A stretch of DNA of 64,000 nt. Source: Citrobacter koseri. GTDB taxonomy: Bacteria > Pseudomonadota > Gammaproteobacteria > Enterobacterales > Enterobacteriaceae. Every line of letters begins with the position of its first letter. The first letter of the stretch is position 1. A model generated the notes under the pieces. It ran no database searches and had not been told where the DNA came from. It saw only the letters and a program-made list of their open reading frames with translations. Shown piece after piece: positions 19,392 through 30,805 of the stretch. The stretch lies in assembly GCA_900446925.1 (NCBI GenBank), contig UAVY01000008.1, forward strand, positions 186,001 through 250,000, read 5' to 3'. The position numbers were made by a program, and so were the translations under genes.

Positions 19392-20177
19392 CTATCTGGC
19401 GGCAATTACCGCATCTGCAATTTCCACAAAACCAGCACCTCCCGGGCCACGGGTAATCCACTGCGGAGGTTTCGGGATTTGATCAAGGTAATCTGATACC
19501 GTGCTCACTCCAACCGTATGTTCAAAGAATGAAAACATCGGCGCATCATTCGTCGAGTCGCCGCTATACAATACGGCAGAACGTTCGGCATCAATGTCGA
19601 GATCGTAAAAATCCCTGAGCACTCGTCGGGCCATAGATAACTTGTCATATTCTCCAGACCAGCCAAGAATCCAGAGATTGTTTACGGTGGTTGTAGCGCC
19701 TGCTTGCGTCAATGCGTTAAGTATTAATGAACACTGATGGGCTTCTGGCGGTTTAGCAAAGGCAATGGACGTCATCCTGAAAGGTTGATCGTCGGCAAAA
19801 TGAGCGGCAGGAATTTCCCTTTTTATCTGTTCCCCAATTTGCGTCAGGCGCTCAGCGACGTCAGGATATTTTTCTGTGCCGTGCCAGAAGAAACGCTCAA
19901 TGCCATGACCGTCATTTCGCCTTCTGAAAAACACACCGCCATTTTCACCAATGACGCCATCAACTGGCCACATCCGTGCCATCTGGTCGCACCAGCCTGC
20001 GGGCGCGGCTGTGACCGGTATCACTTTGACTCCCGCGTTCTGCAACCGTTCCAGCGCCAGATAGGTTTCAGCCGCAAGGCGCCCCTTGTAAGTCAGCGTT
20101 TCATCCATGTCTGTGAGAACAAAACGCACATGTTTAAATGTTGACGAATCTGCGGAACAGATCTCTTTCATAAGCAC
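19392..20177 (-). CDS. HAD-superfamily (Cof/IIB-type) phosphatase
   Basis: Intact 261-residue hydrolase. Motif I is VLTDMDETLTYKGRLAAE (nucleophile Asp and second Asp present), motif II falls in IPVTAAPAGW, and motif IV is LYSGDSTNDAPMFSFFEHTV. The cap of about 100 residues between motifs II and III suits a class IIB sugar- or glyco-phosphate phosphatase, as in the mannosyl-3-phosphoglycerate phosphatase/Cof group. The substrate is unknown. The start could be 20177 (MLMKE) or 20171 (MKE). It is divergent from the fluoride riboswitch-led operon, so it is not in that transcript, although the intergenic region is shared. Confidence 0.8.
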   Translation of the reverse strand: MLMKEICSADSSTFKHVRFVLTDMDETLTYKGRLAAETYLALERLQNAGVKVIPVTAAPAGWCDQMARMWPVDGVIGENGGVFFRRRNDGHGIERFFWHGTEKYPDVAERLTQIGEQIKREIPAAHFADDQPFRMTSIAFAKPPEAHQCSLILNALTQAGATTTVNNLWILGWSGEYDKLSMARRVLRDFYDLDIDAERSAVLYSGDSTNDAPMFSFFEHTVGVSTVSDYLDQIPKPPQWITRGPGGAGFVEIADAVIAAR

Positions 20178-20380
20178 ACTCGAAGACTTGTAGATACAGT
20201 AACTGTCTATAATTAAACGACTTATGGAATTGTTAAAGTCAAAATCGTACTAAGTTATAATTTTTATTGCGTTATTTACGCCGCAGATTTCGTTGACTAC
20301 CCTCTCCTTCTTCGCGATCCATGCGCAACAGATTTACTTCTCATTGATTTCCGCCTGAACCTGCTATACGCTTAGTTCAC

Positions 20381-20441
20381 AAGGTGATGGTGTTCCACCT
20401 TTCCCAACCGCCGGTTCGCTCGAATCGGATGATGACGCCTG
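20381..20441 (+). ncRNA. Fluoride riboswitch (crcB motif) aptamer 1
   Basis: The stretch reads AAGGTGATGGTGTTCCACC (20381-20399), then AACCGCCGG (20406-20414), and ends GGATGATGACGCC (20427-20439). These are the hallmark conserved blocks of the crcB RNA motif: GGxGATGGxGTTCCxCC, AACCGC, and GATGAxGCC, in the right order and spacing within about 60 bases. This class binds fluoride through three Mg ions. It lies in the leader of the usp-enolase operon. Downstream, GCCT (20437-20440) can pair with AGGC (20467-20470) around a TTTTT, so transcriptional or translational control is possible. Identified by sequence pattern only. Confidence 0.88.
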
Positions 20442-20684
20442 ATATACAACTGTTGCTGTTTTTCTTAGGCATGTATGTCGGGTATCGCTATGAATAGTAA
20501 AACAACCACTTCATTACTTCCTGAATCTCATCTTTTTGAAAAGAAAGATGTTATCCATGCCTTTGACTATCACAACATCAGCAACAACGTAGCGCTCACC
20601 GGCTCTTGTTATGTCCATCGGCCCGTCTGCAACACATTGTTCATTTGCGATGCTGAACGTTTCTCATTACTTGAGAGGTGGCGT

Positions 20685-21113
20685 ATGCATATGTACAAAC
20701 ACGCATTATTACTGGTCCAGAATGAAATCGATGGTGTGCTGTTGCTGCACCATGCTGAACGTCTGGCAAAAGAAATGGGGACTCAGATCACCCTCGGGCA
20801 TATCAGTTCTGATTACCGGGAGCTGGATTACACGAGTGATGCTTTAACCCGGGATCGGCAATCACATGAAGTGATCGAGGCCAAAGCGATGCTCAGTCGC
20901 CTGGCGGAATCCAGCAGTATTCATGTGCAAGTGAAATCAATTATCAGCATTCAACGTTTCAAAGATGTTGAAGCGGTTATCCAACATGAGGATATCGACC
21001 TGGTCATGCTGGGTCATAAGAATCGCCTGTTTGGGGTTTTTTCCTCGTTCTCTTTTGAGTTCATCAATCATCTCTCGGTTGATGTGCTGATTAAACATAT
21101 ATCCACTCCATAA
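20685..21113 (+). CDS. Universal stress protein (UspC/UspD-like)
   Basis: 142 residues from the ATG at 20685, chosen because GAGAGGTGG lies 5-13 bases upstream. An open frame continues upstream to 20475 or 20490 but that part matches nothing I recognise and overlaps the riboswitch expression region. The domain runs YKHALLLVQNEIDGVLLLHH to LSVDVLIKHI, with DLVMLGHKNRLFGVFSSFSF as the conserved Usp C-terminal block. Usp proteins act in the cytoplasm in stress survival. It is followed after 15 bases by an enolase gene, and both are downstream of the fluoride aptamer; Usp genes are known members of fluoride-riboswitch regulons. Confidence 0.75.
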   Translation: MHMYKHALLLVQNEIDGVLLLHHAERLAKEMGTQITLGHISSDYRELDYTSDALTRDRQSHEVIEAKAMLSRLAESSSIHVQVKSIISIQRFKDVEAVIQHEDIDLVMLGHKNRLFGVFSSFSFEFINHLSVDVLIKHISTP

Positions 21114-22416
<1,303 letters not shown>

Positions 22417-22426
22417 TGCTCTGAAA

Positions 22427-22457
22427 CCTCTCCCGTATTCCGGTATACGGGGAGAGG
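22427..22457. terminator. Hairpin between the convergent enolase and MutS-like operons
   Basis: CCTCTCCC-GTAT (22427-22438) pairs with ATACGGGGAGAGG (22445-22457) with one bulged base. It lies 11 bases after the enolase stop and within the end of the opposing MutS-like frame. T-tracts are weak on both strands. Its position suits a shared terminator. Confidence 0.5.
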
Positions 22458-23945
22458 CATCAAAAACATCCCGGTACAGATCTTCGCCATAACTGATATC
22501 CAGAGGCATGCCTTCTGCTATTTTGTATGTCCTTTCTCCATCGTCGCGTCGTTCGGCGCACAGGTATACCGTGTCCTGGCGATCCTCCTGATAAAACGAA
22601 CATGCAAATTCCGCAGTATGCGTAACAAAAAAGAGCTTCACGTTGCTTTCTGCCAGTGCGGTTACCACGCCTCTGATGATTTCGGCCCCTTCCCGACTGT
22701 TTGTCGCAGAGAACGATTCGTTAAACAGCACCAGGTCATCACGTTGTAGAGCATCAACAATATCACTCATTCGTCGGAGCTCTTCATCCAGCTTTCCGCT
22801 GACCATATGGCTGTCTTCTTCACATTTGTAATGCGTGAATATCTGCCGACAAAGATCTGCGCTATAACATTCAGCAGAAACGAACATCCCCGTCTGCATC
22901 ATTATCTGCGCCAGCCCGATACTGCGTAAAAACGTGGATTTCCCTCCCTGGTTTGCGCCAGTGATGATAAAAGTATTTTTATTATCTGTTCTTAATGTGT
23001 TGCTAACGATTTCCCGATCCGATGTCAGTGCAAGGCAGGGATCAAAGAGTGCCTCAAACACATGATGGCGTTCTCTTTGATATATCGGGACAGGAAAGCA
23101 CAGTGGAATATTGCGTTTGTTTAAGGCCTGCGCAAGATTAAGGCATGAAATATAAAATCCTAATTCAGCGCGCAGTGACTTTAGAAAATTAAGCAAATGC
23201 GCGGTGGATTGCGCCATTGCGTTGGCGATCAATACGAGCCCTTCGTCCTTTAAGTCGCTTAATGCCCTGAAGCCATTTTCATCACGCGCGGCTAGCTGTA
23301 CGGTGTAATGCGCTGGCCTTTTTGTCCAAAGACGCCGGAACCATCCTTTTTGCGGGGGATTGGGCCGCCTGAGTACATAGTCTTTGCCCTGATTACCCTG
23401 CCCCAATCGTGCGCTGATTAATACGCCTTTTTTGAAAGTCATCTGCTTCAGATGTCTTTCAATAGTGCTCATATAATCATCGTTTAACTCCTGAATAAGC
23501 ATCGAGAAAAGACGAACCATCCCCGGAGATTCAACGTGATGGATGTTTTCTTGTGCGATAATTTTTATTTTCTGTAAATAGATCATCAGGAATTGGGTAA
23601 ACGAAAGAGACTGATGCAGCACAGCGGAAGGATAATGACCAAAAACGCCGTAGTGAAGTTTCTCTTTTTCCATTTGCAGGCATTCAACCACCACGTTATA
23701 GAATGTTCTGATAACGTCCTCGTTATACAGGCAATCCCGCAGAATAGCCTGCCTGTACTCAATGTCAGGAATGCCCGATAGCAGCACAGAACATGCCTTC
23801 CTGACGACAGAATAAAGAAAATCATCCCCATCAGACAACGCATGAAACAACACCGCCAGCTCCAGATCTTTCATGGCAAATTTGATGTTCTCTGGGATAT
23901 TATCGTCAACGATAAAATCGTTATCTTTATACATCAGATACGCGT

Positions 23946-25509
23946 TCATCCGTTTAACCTCTTTTTTATCTGCTCATATGTCAGCCCATGCTTTATCACC
24001 AGCGTCGTTGACCATGCGATACCATCGGCCGGTTTCCTGGTGATTTTATAGGTTCTTAATGCCGCATTATTATGCTCAACCGTACTCATTAAGCTGACGA
24101 TGGACGGATCTAATGCCGTAAGCTCGTCGATAAACGTTACGCAGACACAAAGCGCATCGAGCATGACTATTTTCTTGATTACCCGTGTTCCCAGATAAAT
24201 GGCGTCCCGCGATGTGGTTGACGTAAAAATCTCATTCATGATAATCAAACTGTGTGATGTGGCAGCATCAAGGATCGCTTTTATTCTCACCAGGTCGTCA
24301 TACAGTTTTTCCCCGGAGGTTATAAATATTTTCGCTTTTCTCAAAATGCGTAAAAATAGTGTCTGTCAGAAATAGCTTTGCCTGCCTGGCAGGGACATAA
24401 ATGCCCAGCAAGGCAAGAAAATGCAGTTGCCCTATCATGCGGGCAAAGGTGGTTTTCCCGCCCTGGTTGGGGCCCGATATGACGAAAATACGTTCATGCT
24501 TCTGGAAGCTGAAATCATTGCAGACAACCTTCTCCTTTTTCTCAAGGATGACCTCTGCAAGCGCGAGATCGAAAGCCGCAACAGCCGAAATAGCTTTTTT
24601 ATCTCGTTGTACCTCCGGGATACAAAAACGGCAGCCCTTTCTGGCCGAAATTTTTCAATGTATTCCACAACAGCCAGATAAAACTGCACTTCACGTTCAA
24701 AAAGATCCAGCGTGTTATCTCTGTAGCGCTTGTTGGCATCTATAAACACATCAAGTTGATGAAACTCGGCGGGAAATAGTCTGGCAACACAATCCAGAAC
24801 TTGTGCTTCAATATGGTTCATCCCGAAGCTGTGATGTCTACTCTCCACCTCGACATTCACATCATGCTGCTTAAACTTTGAGAACACATCGAGGATCTCA
24901 TCGCTATAGTTTTTCTCCTGGTGATACCGTTCAACAATAATGGCGTCGCCTTTAATTTTCAGGCCGTACTGAACCGCCTCCAGACTTTTTCTTATCATAG
25001 TGGCGGTTGAATATAACCCGGTAAAATTTTCACTCTCCAATATACTGATGAAGATAATGCCTGAAATTAATCATACCGTCGGAAGACAAAGACAGCGGCG
25101 CTATACGCTCATACAGCGCCGTAACGGCCTGGCAATACAACAAATGCACTCAAGCTCCCAGCGCCGCTGTTGATAGAAGTAAAACCGGTTTGTTTTTTCT
25201 TCTGAAATCTCCCTGATATTCTTCATCTCTGCGGAATATGCCATTAGCGCCTTATAGAGCGCATGTATTGTCACATCCTGAATAATTTCCTGTCGATAGA
25301 GGATATCCTCAAGACATTCAAGTGGTGAATAAAAGAAAGCGCTGATGCCGTACTCTTCCCGTCCCTGAACAATGCGATCGACGATTTTATCAAGATTCAG
25401 ATCGACAAAATATGCAGGAGCACGATCGGCCCGAAGGGGGTGTATGACGACGACCAGAGGCATACAAAACGGTAATAAATTGCAGCGATGTTGTTGAGGT
25501 ACGGCGCAT
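23946..25509 (-). pseudogene. MutS-core ATPase 2 (MutS-related protein), several frameshifts
   Basis: The start is the ATG at 25507-25509, supported by TAGGAG 8-13 bases upstream (MRRTSTTSLQFITVLYASGR). Frame changes occur near 25445, 25130, 25045, 24600-24420 and 24310. Recoverable blocks are PAYFVDLNLDKIVDRIVQGR, LECLEDILYRQEIIQDV (a lever-like segment), Walker A GPNQGGKTTFARMIGQ (24450-24480 region), FTHFEKSENIYNLRGKLYDD, Walker B LIIMNEIFTSTTSRDA and FIDELTALDPSIVSL. As in its partner, the Walker B Asp is Asn. About 520 residues. Its stop overlaps the start of ATPase 1, so the two are probably a heteromeric pair. The frameshifts look like the general indel problem of this sequence. Confidence 0.7.
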
Positions 25510-25563
25510 AATGACTCCTACACAATACACGTTGACTTGTCCACGCGGGGCAACGTCCAGAAT

Positions 25564-25616
25564 GTGCAGGCATCATCAGCCAGAGGGCGGTTATGAGGAG
25601 GAATGCCATCTCCTGT
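25564..25616 (-). ncRNA. Fluoride riboswitch (crcB motif) aptamer 2
   Basis: On the minus strand: CAGGAGATGGCATTCCTCC (25616-25598), then AACCGCCCTCTGG (25592-25580), then CTGATGATGCC (about 25579-25569). This is the classical crcB-motif arrangement GGAGATGGCATTCCTCC...AACCGC...GATGATGCC. It ends about 60 bases before the ATG of the first MutS-like gene. Between them GACGTTG and CAACGTG can form a hairpin just upstream of the ribosome site TAGGAG, which suggests translational control. Identified by pattern, not by covariance search. Confidence 0.9.
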
Positions 25617-25697
25617 AAAAAACGTAGCAATGAACTCTGTAATTAGCCAGATCTCGTGTAAGATTTTTTGGATTAACCAAACGGAAAATTGGCAAAT

Positions 25698-27026
25698 ATG
25701 ATCATCAGCTCTCGTCACGCTCGTCTTGTCAGCAAAGTAAAAAAAACGGGCTACGCTTGTCGCCACCGCGTTTTTACTTGCCAGTTGCGCCTCAAAACCT
25801 CCCGTTTCGCTGGTTACGCCTCCTTCTTCCGCGACGCCAGCCTCATCCCAGAAAAATCAGCAGCCGGTTCGTGGTATCTGGCTGGCAACCGTTTCGCGTC
25901 TTGACTGGCCTCCCGGTCAGTTCCGTGAATACGAGTAATGCGGCGGTTCGGGTGCGTCAACCAACAGAACGCCGTTGATCGAAAAGCTGGATAAGCTAAA
26001 AAGTCTGGGAATCAATACCGTGTTTTTCCAGGTTAAGCCGGATGGAACGGCGCTCCTGGCCGTCAAAAATTTTACCGTGGTCAGATATGCTGACCGGAAA
26101 GATTGGTGAAGATCCGGGCTACGATCCGCTACAGTTTATGCTTGATGAAGCGCATAAGCGGGGAATGAAAGTACACGCCTGGTTTAACCCCTACCGCGTA
26201 TCGGTAAACACCAAACCGGCAACGGTGGCGCAGTTAAACGCGACGGTGACGTCAAATCCGGCGAGCGTGGTTTGTGCTGCATCGCGACTGGGTGCGCATC
26301 TCTGGAGACCGTTTTGTTCTTGATCCCGGCATTCCTGACGTCCGGGACTGGATCACCAGTATCGTGGCGGAAGTGGTCACACGTTATCCCATCGATGGCG
26401 TACAGTTTGATGACTATTTCTATACCGAAACGCCAGGCTCCACGCTTAACGACAATTCGACCTTTGCCCGATATGGTCAGGCGTTTGCCTCAAAAGCGGA
26501 CTGGCGGCGACACAATACGCAACTGCTGATTGAGCAGGTGTCCCGCACGGTCAAAAACCTGAAACCGGATGTTGAATTTGGCGTCAGCCCCGCTGGCGTA
26601 TGGCGTAACCGCTCGCATGATCCGGCAGGTTCAGATACGAGGGGCGCGGCGGCGTATGATGAATCCTATGCCGATACTCGCCGCTGGGTGCAACTGGGAT
26701 TACTGGATTACATTGCGCCGCAGCTCTACTGGCCCTTTGCGCGTGACGCGGCCCGTTATGATGTGCTGGCGAAATGGTGGGCGGATGTGGTGAAACCCAC
26801 GAATACCCATCTCTATATTGGCGTGGCGTTGTATAAAGTCGGCGAACCGTCAAAGAATGAACCGGACTGGATGATCAATGGCGGCGTCCCGGAGCTTAAG
26901 AAGCAACTGGATCTGAATGAATCCGTCTCACAAATCAAAGGCACAATCCTGTTCAGAGAAAGCTATCTTGATCGACCGCAAACCCAGCAAGCGGTGAACT
27001 ATCTGAAAAACCGGTGGGGAAGCTAA
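25698..27026 (+). pseudogene. yddW: Glycosyl-hydrolase-like lipoprotein YddW, several frameshifts
   Basis: UPF0748/GHL10 family, outer-membrane or periplasmic lipoprotein probably acting on cell-wall glycans. After the start region (MIISSRHARLVSKV) a signal peptide with lipobox LLASC is readable in a shifted frame, then NQQPVRGIWLATVSRLDWPP. Frame changes occur near 25747, 25912-25914 (extra C), 25955-25975, 26055 and 26265-26285. From 26274 the protein is continuous: [67 protein letters not shown], to LKNRWGS. The expected length is about 440 residues, as in E. coli YddW (439). Confidence 0.85.
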
Positions 27027-27064
27027 CCTCCCCACACCCTCTTTCCGTGAGACTGACTCAGCCG

Positions 27065-28334
27065 TCATCCCTTCAGGCGGCTGATATTCCCATCAATTTG
27101 CTTTTGGATATAGTTCAGCGTGTCGCTCGTGATTTGCCCCGGGTAGAGGTCGGTAGCAATTGCGCTGAACGTCGCCGCAACGTCGCAAATAGTCGCGATG
27201 ATCTCCATGACTCTGGTAGCTGGTAATTCGGCTTCCTGTTCGCCCAGCGCCTGAAGATGCTTTCTTTCAATATCCAGAGCTTCACCCATCACATCCATCT
27301 GATGATAGCCGCCAGGCCCATCGCAATAGGTCACATCATAGGCGGGTGCCAGGGTCCATTGTCCATCTGCGGACATCAGATAAGCGAAGTTCTTAGGATG
27401 ATCGTCCCGGTTGTTGAACACGACATTAAAGACCACTCGCTCGAAGGCAAGCGCTTTTTCCCGAATATCGTTGGTGCATATTTGTGTCGCACGTAAAAAA
27501 CTTCGGTAGTCGAGCGAACCCGGCGTCTGGTAATTCGCGCCAGTGAAGGCGGCCAGACTTTGCATGGGCACACGCATCCCTTGTTCACGATCAAAACGGC
27601 GGGTGGCGAATGCCGCTTGCCCTTCCGGCAAGGCGAAATACGTAACGTCAGGCGTCTGGATGCCGCATTTGCGCAGACACGCTGAATAGACGGCTTCAAT
27701 GGCGCAGACCTCGGCATGTTCCTGTCTGGCCGGGAATTTGACCAGCCAGCTTTCCGCACCTGCTAACGGCGAGGTTTGTGAATTTTGACGTGACAGTGTC
27801 ACGGTAGAGTAATGCTTTTGGCCGTGCCCCCTGTGGTGAACCGCCCATCTGCAATAATTTTTGCAGGAACTCCCCGCCTTCTCCGCTCAGAACCTCCTGC
27901 ACCTCTGCGGCCAGCTGCACCAGCGGGATCTCTTCTTGCGAGGTAAGTTCAGCCTCCGCCTGTACCGGCTGGAATGTCATTGCCCCCATTGCGTTGCCGC
28001 CCACCCAGGTGAGCCGCTCCAGGGGGCCAATCCGGGCGGCATTGAGTCCCCTGCGTTTGAATAAGCGGTCCATCAGCAGCATTCCCCAGCCATCAGGCAG
28101 AGCGTCGTAAACCGGCCCCGGAAGATGTAATTGATGAGCCGGAAAGTCCCTGCGTAATCGCGGCCCCTCAAGCGGTAATGTTAAGCGGGACAGCTCAAAA
28201 CCTTTGCGAACGGCCTCGTCACTGTATTCAAAGGCGATGACTGGCCGACCGGTCAATGCCGTTGAGGAGACCAGCTTGCCCCAGAGCCATCGTTCCCCCC
28301 ATCCTTCATAGAAGACGTCTATCTGCTCAGGCAT
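27065..28334 (-). pseudogene. hipA: HipA-family serine/threonine kinase toxin, one frameshift
   Basis: The N-terminal subdomain starts MPEQIDVFYEGWGERWLWGK, with LPDGWGMLLMDRLFKRRG and the Gly-rich GGSPQGARPKALLYRD (ATP-binding loop). A net extra base near 27775-27790 shifts the frame; the kinase core follows as SWLVKFPARQEHAEVCAIE, VVFNVVFNNRDDHPKNFAYL (catalytic Asp and HPKNF) and LAPAYDVTYCDGPGGYHQMD (Mg-binding Asp). The repaired length is about 422 residues. HipA-type toxins phosphorylate targets such as GltX to cause dormancy. It is preceded by a hipB-like antitoxin gene 2 bases upstream. It is divergent enough from E. coli K-12 HipA that target identity is open. Confidence 0.8.
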
Positions 28335-28336
28335 CG

Positions 28337-28644
28337 CTATTTTTTCCTCTTCACCCGCTGACGCGTCGCGCTCTTCTCATAACGTAAGATATCATCCAGG
28401 CTATCAATTTTGGGCTTGAACAGCGCTTTCAACGCGTCGCCATAACCTAATACCACCCGCCACTCTGACCAGATTCTCAAAGCCCACATTTTTGCCTGCT
28501 TCAAGGTTTGAAACCGTATTGACGCCAACCCCCCGCCCGGCGGCCACGTCAGCCTGAGTCATCTGTTTTGCCAGGCGTTCTTTGCGTAACCGGTCGCAGA
28601 GTAGCGTAACAATCTCGGCTGGAGAACTAAGGGTTAAATCCCAT
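28337..28644 (-). pseudogene. hipB: HipB-like HTH antitoxin, frameshifts
   Basis: XRE-family helix-turn-helix antitoxin paired with hipA. The start is one of two ATGs at 28645-28647 or 28642-28644, after AAGGGACACT. An extra T at about 28633 and changes near 28485-28515 break the frame. Corrected, it reads AEIVTLLCDRLRKERLAKQM, TQADVAA, GVGVNTVSNLEAGKNVGFEN, LVRVAVVLGYGDALKALF and ends QRVKRKK. About 102 residues. HipB normally neutralises HipA and represses the pair. The two genes are nearly contiguous (stop at 28337, hipA ATG at 28334). Confidence 0.78.
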
Positions 28645-28805
28645 CATAGTGTCCCTTATCGCAATATTTCTGACGTAATGCACAATATTATAGAGTTAAT
28701 GTGCAACGAAGGCAAAAAGCATAAACCACTATAATAATGGAGTTATTGGCTATTCATGGAGATAAAACACTAAATAATGGATTTAGTTATCTGACTGACA
28801 CAAGC

Positions 28806-28832
28806 AGAACGTCTGCAATTTGCAGACGTTCT
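28806..28832. terminator. Twelve-base perfect inverted repeat after the chemoreceptor gene
   Basis: AGAACGTCTGCA (28806-28817) / TGCAGACGTTCT (28821-28832) with loop ATT. It lies 17 bases past the stop of the minus-strand chemoreceptor. It has no T-tract on the minus strand, so it may be a processed or factor-assisted terminator, or an operator shared with the hipBA upstream region. Confidence 0.55.
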
Positions 28833-28849
28833 GTGAGGGAGAGAGAGAA

Positions 28850-30805
28850 TTATGCCGCAGTGGGTTCAGGCAATCTGAATGAAGAGACCAGCAGCGCCAG
28901 TTGTTCAGCCTCCTCTTTCAGGACCTGGGTTCGCGCAGCGGCATCATCAATCAGCGACGCGTTCTGCTGAACCGTACTGTCCATTTCGGTTACCGCCAGC
29001 GTGACCTCAGAGACACCTTTACGCTGTTCTTCACCCGCCACGCGAATTTCACCCATCAATTGTCTGACCTGGCGCACGTTGCCGACCAACTCACCAAGAC
29101 GATCCCCGGCGTTATGGATCTGCTGACTGCTGCTGTCTACGGTGTGAAACCGATTCATCGATTAACGCCTTGATCTCCTGCGCGGCAGTGGCGCTGCGCT
29201 GTGCCAGCGTGCGCACTTCAGAGGCGACCGACGGCAAATCCGCGACCGGCATCGCCCGCTCGTGCGGCTTCCACCGCCGCATTCAGCGCGAGAATGTTGG
29301 TCTGAAACGCGATGCTGGTCGATAACGGCGACAATTTCCACCATCCTGCCGGACGACGCGCTGGACGTTATCCATCGTGGAAATCACGCCCTGCATGACA
29401 TCGCCACAGCGGTTAGCCGTTTGCGCCGTGTTTTCGGAAAGCTCATCGGCTAACTGTGTATTTCCGGTATTTTGATGAACGGTCGCATTTAATTGCTCCA
29501 TCGCCGACGCGCTTTCCTCCAGCGCGGCAGCCTGCTGCGTTACGCGGGAGGATAACTCCATATTACTGTCAGCCAGACTGACGGCGTTATTCGCAACCAC
29601 CCACGCTACTGCTGCGAACGGTAATCAGGAATCGCGGATATTTTGTCCACAAAGAGGTTAAAGGCCTGAGCAATATCGGAAATCTCATCTTTACCCCGGA
29701 CGTCCAGGCGGCGAGTCAGGTCGCCTTCGCCCTGGGCGATATCATCCAGCGCGCGACGCGTATCGTCCAGACGAGAGATAAGACGGCGCACCACCAGCCA
29801 GGAGCCCACCAGCAGAATGGCCATGATTCGGAATCAGCACTTCCAGTACATCCTTCATCATCACTTTTTGCCAGCCCGACAACGCGTTCTTCAGGCGTCA
29901 CCAGCCCAACGATCCACCCGGTATCCGCCATCGGGAAAAGCATCACCCGGGAAGGCCCGTCCAGTATGCCGTCGTGTGCAAGAGGAATGGTGGCGACATC
30001 GGCCGAGGCATTCAGCGTTTTTCAGCGATCCGGCTACCGGGGCAAGCCAGTCAGAGGCTTTGACCAGGTCAGTAAACGTTTTAAACTGCGCGTGATCGGC
30101 CCTGCGGGAAATAGAGGATTTGTCCCTGTTTATCCACCACAAAGGCATAACCGCCTGTGCTGTTCCCCTGCTGTTGCATAAAGGTGGCGACGTTATCCAG
30201 TCGGATATCGGTTGTGGCGACGCCGGCAAATCTCCCTGCCAGTTGATAAGGAATGCTACAGGTCACCATGTTAACCCCGGAAATCGTATCCTGGTAAACA
30301 TCAGACCAGACGCAACTGTTCTGTGAGTGCCCTTTCGCCTGGAGATACCAGCTTTCGTTATGATAACCGCTTCCTCCGGCGACGTTGTAGTCGGTCGGAA
30401 AAGATCAATTTCCCTTCTGCATCACGCGCCCAGAAGAAACTGCGTCGTTCAATGCCGGGCGTAAAGGCATCCGGCTCCGGCCAGATGCCGCCGCCGGTAA
30501 TGATGGAATCATTCTGTTCGCCAATAAGATGTGGAACGACATGCTGGTATAGCGATTCGTCGTTTGGCAGCACTTCGGCAAGACGCGACAGGCTTACCGT
30601 TTCACCTTCAATACGCGATAAAACAGTACCTAACTGGCGAGTCAGTCCTTGCCCTGTCTCCTCTATCAGGGCGGAGTTGATCTCAACAACGCGCGGCTGA
30701 CCGCGCCAGAGCATAATGGCAACAATAACCAGCGTGGTCACTGCAAGCAGCGCAATCCCCCCAATCGTCCAGACGGGTGGAAATGCGTGATGGATACCAG
30801 ACCAT
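28850..30805 (-). pseudogene. Cache-domain methyl-accepting chemotaxis protein, many frameshifts
   Basis: The start is the ATG at 30803-30805 behind AAGGGG; an extra G near 30760 breaks TRLTIGGIALLAVTTLVIVA (TM1). The periplasmic part has EINSALIEETGQGLTRQLG, ITGGGIWPEPDAFTPG and YFPQGRS, typical of a double-Cache sensor. TM2 is AILLVGSWLVVRRLI near 29810, followed by a HAMP region GEGDLTRRLDVRGKDEISD, the signalling domain with [16 protein letters not shown] tip (about 29250-29300), and the end LLVSSFRLPEPTAA. About 650 residues, normal for dCache receptors. Frame changes occur near 30400, 30290, 30115, 30010, 29825, 29615, 29330-29250 and 29150. No CheR pentapeptide at the end. The ligand is unknown. 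Confidence 0.78.

Noticed and set aside
20475..20684. Upstream extension of the universal stress protein
   Set aside because: In frame, but the internal ATG at 20685 has a much better ribosome site and gives a normal Usp length; the extension matches nothing known. Kept as an open question in the findings.
25518..25766. 82-codon minus-strand frame just upstream of the second MutS-like gene
   Set aside because: It overlaps the fluoride riboswitch aptamer and ends before the ribosome site; the RNA structure explains the conservation.
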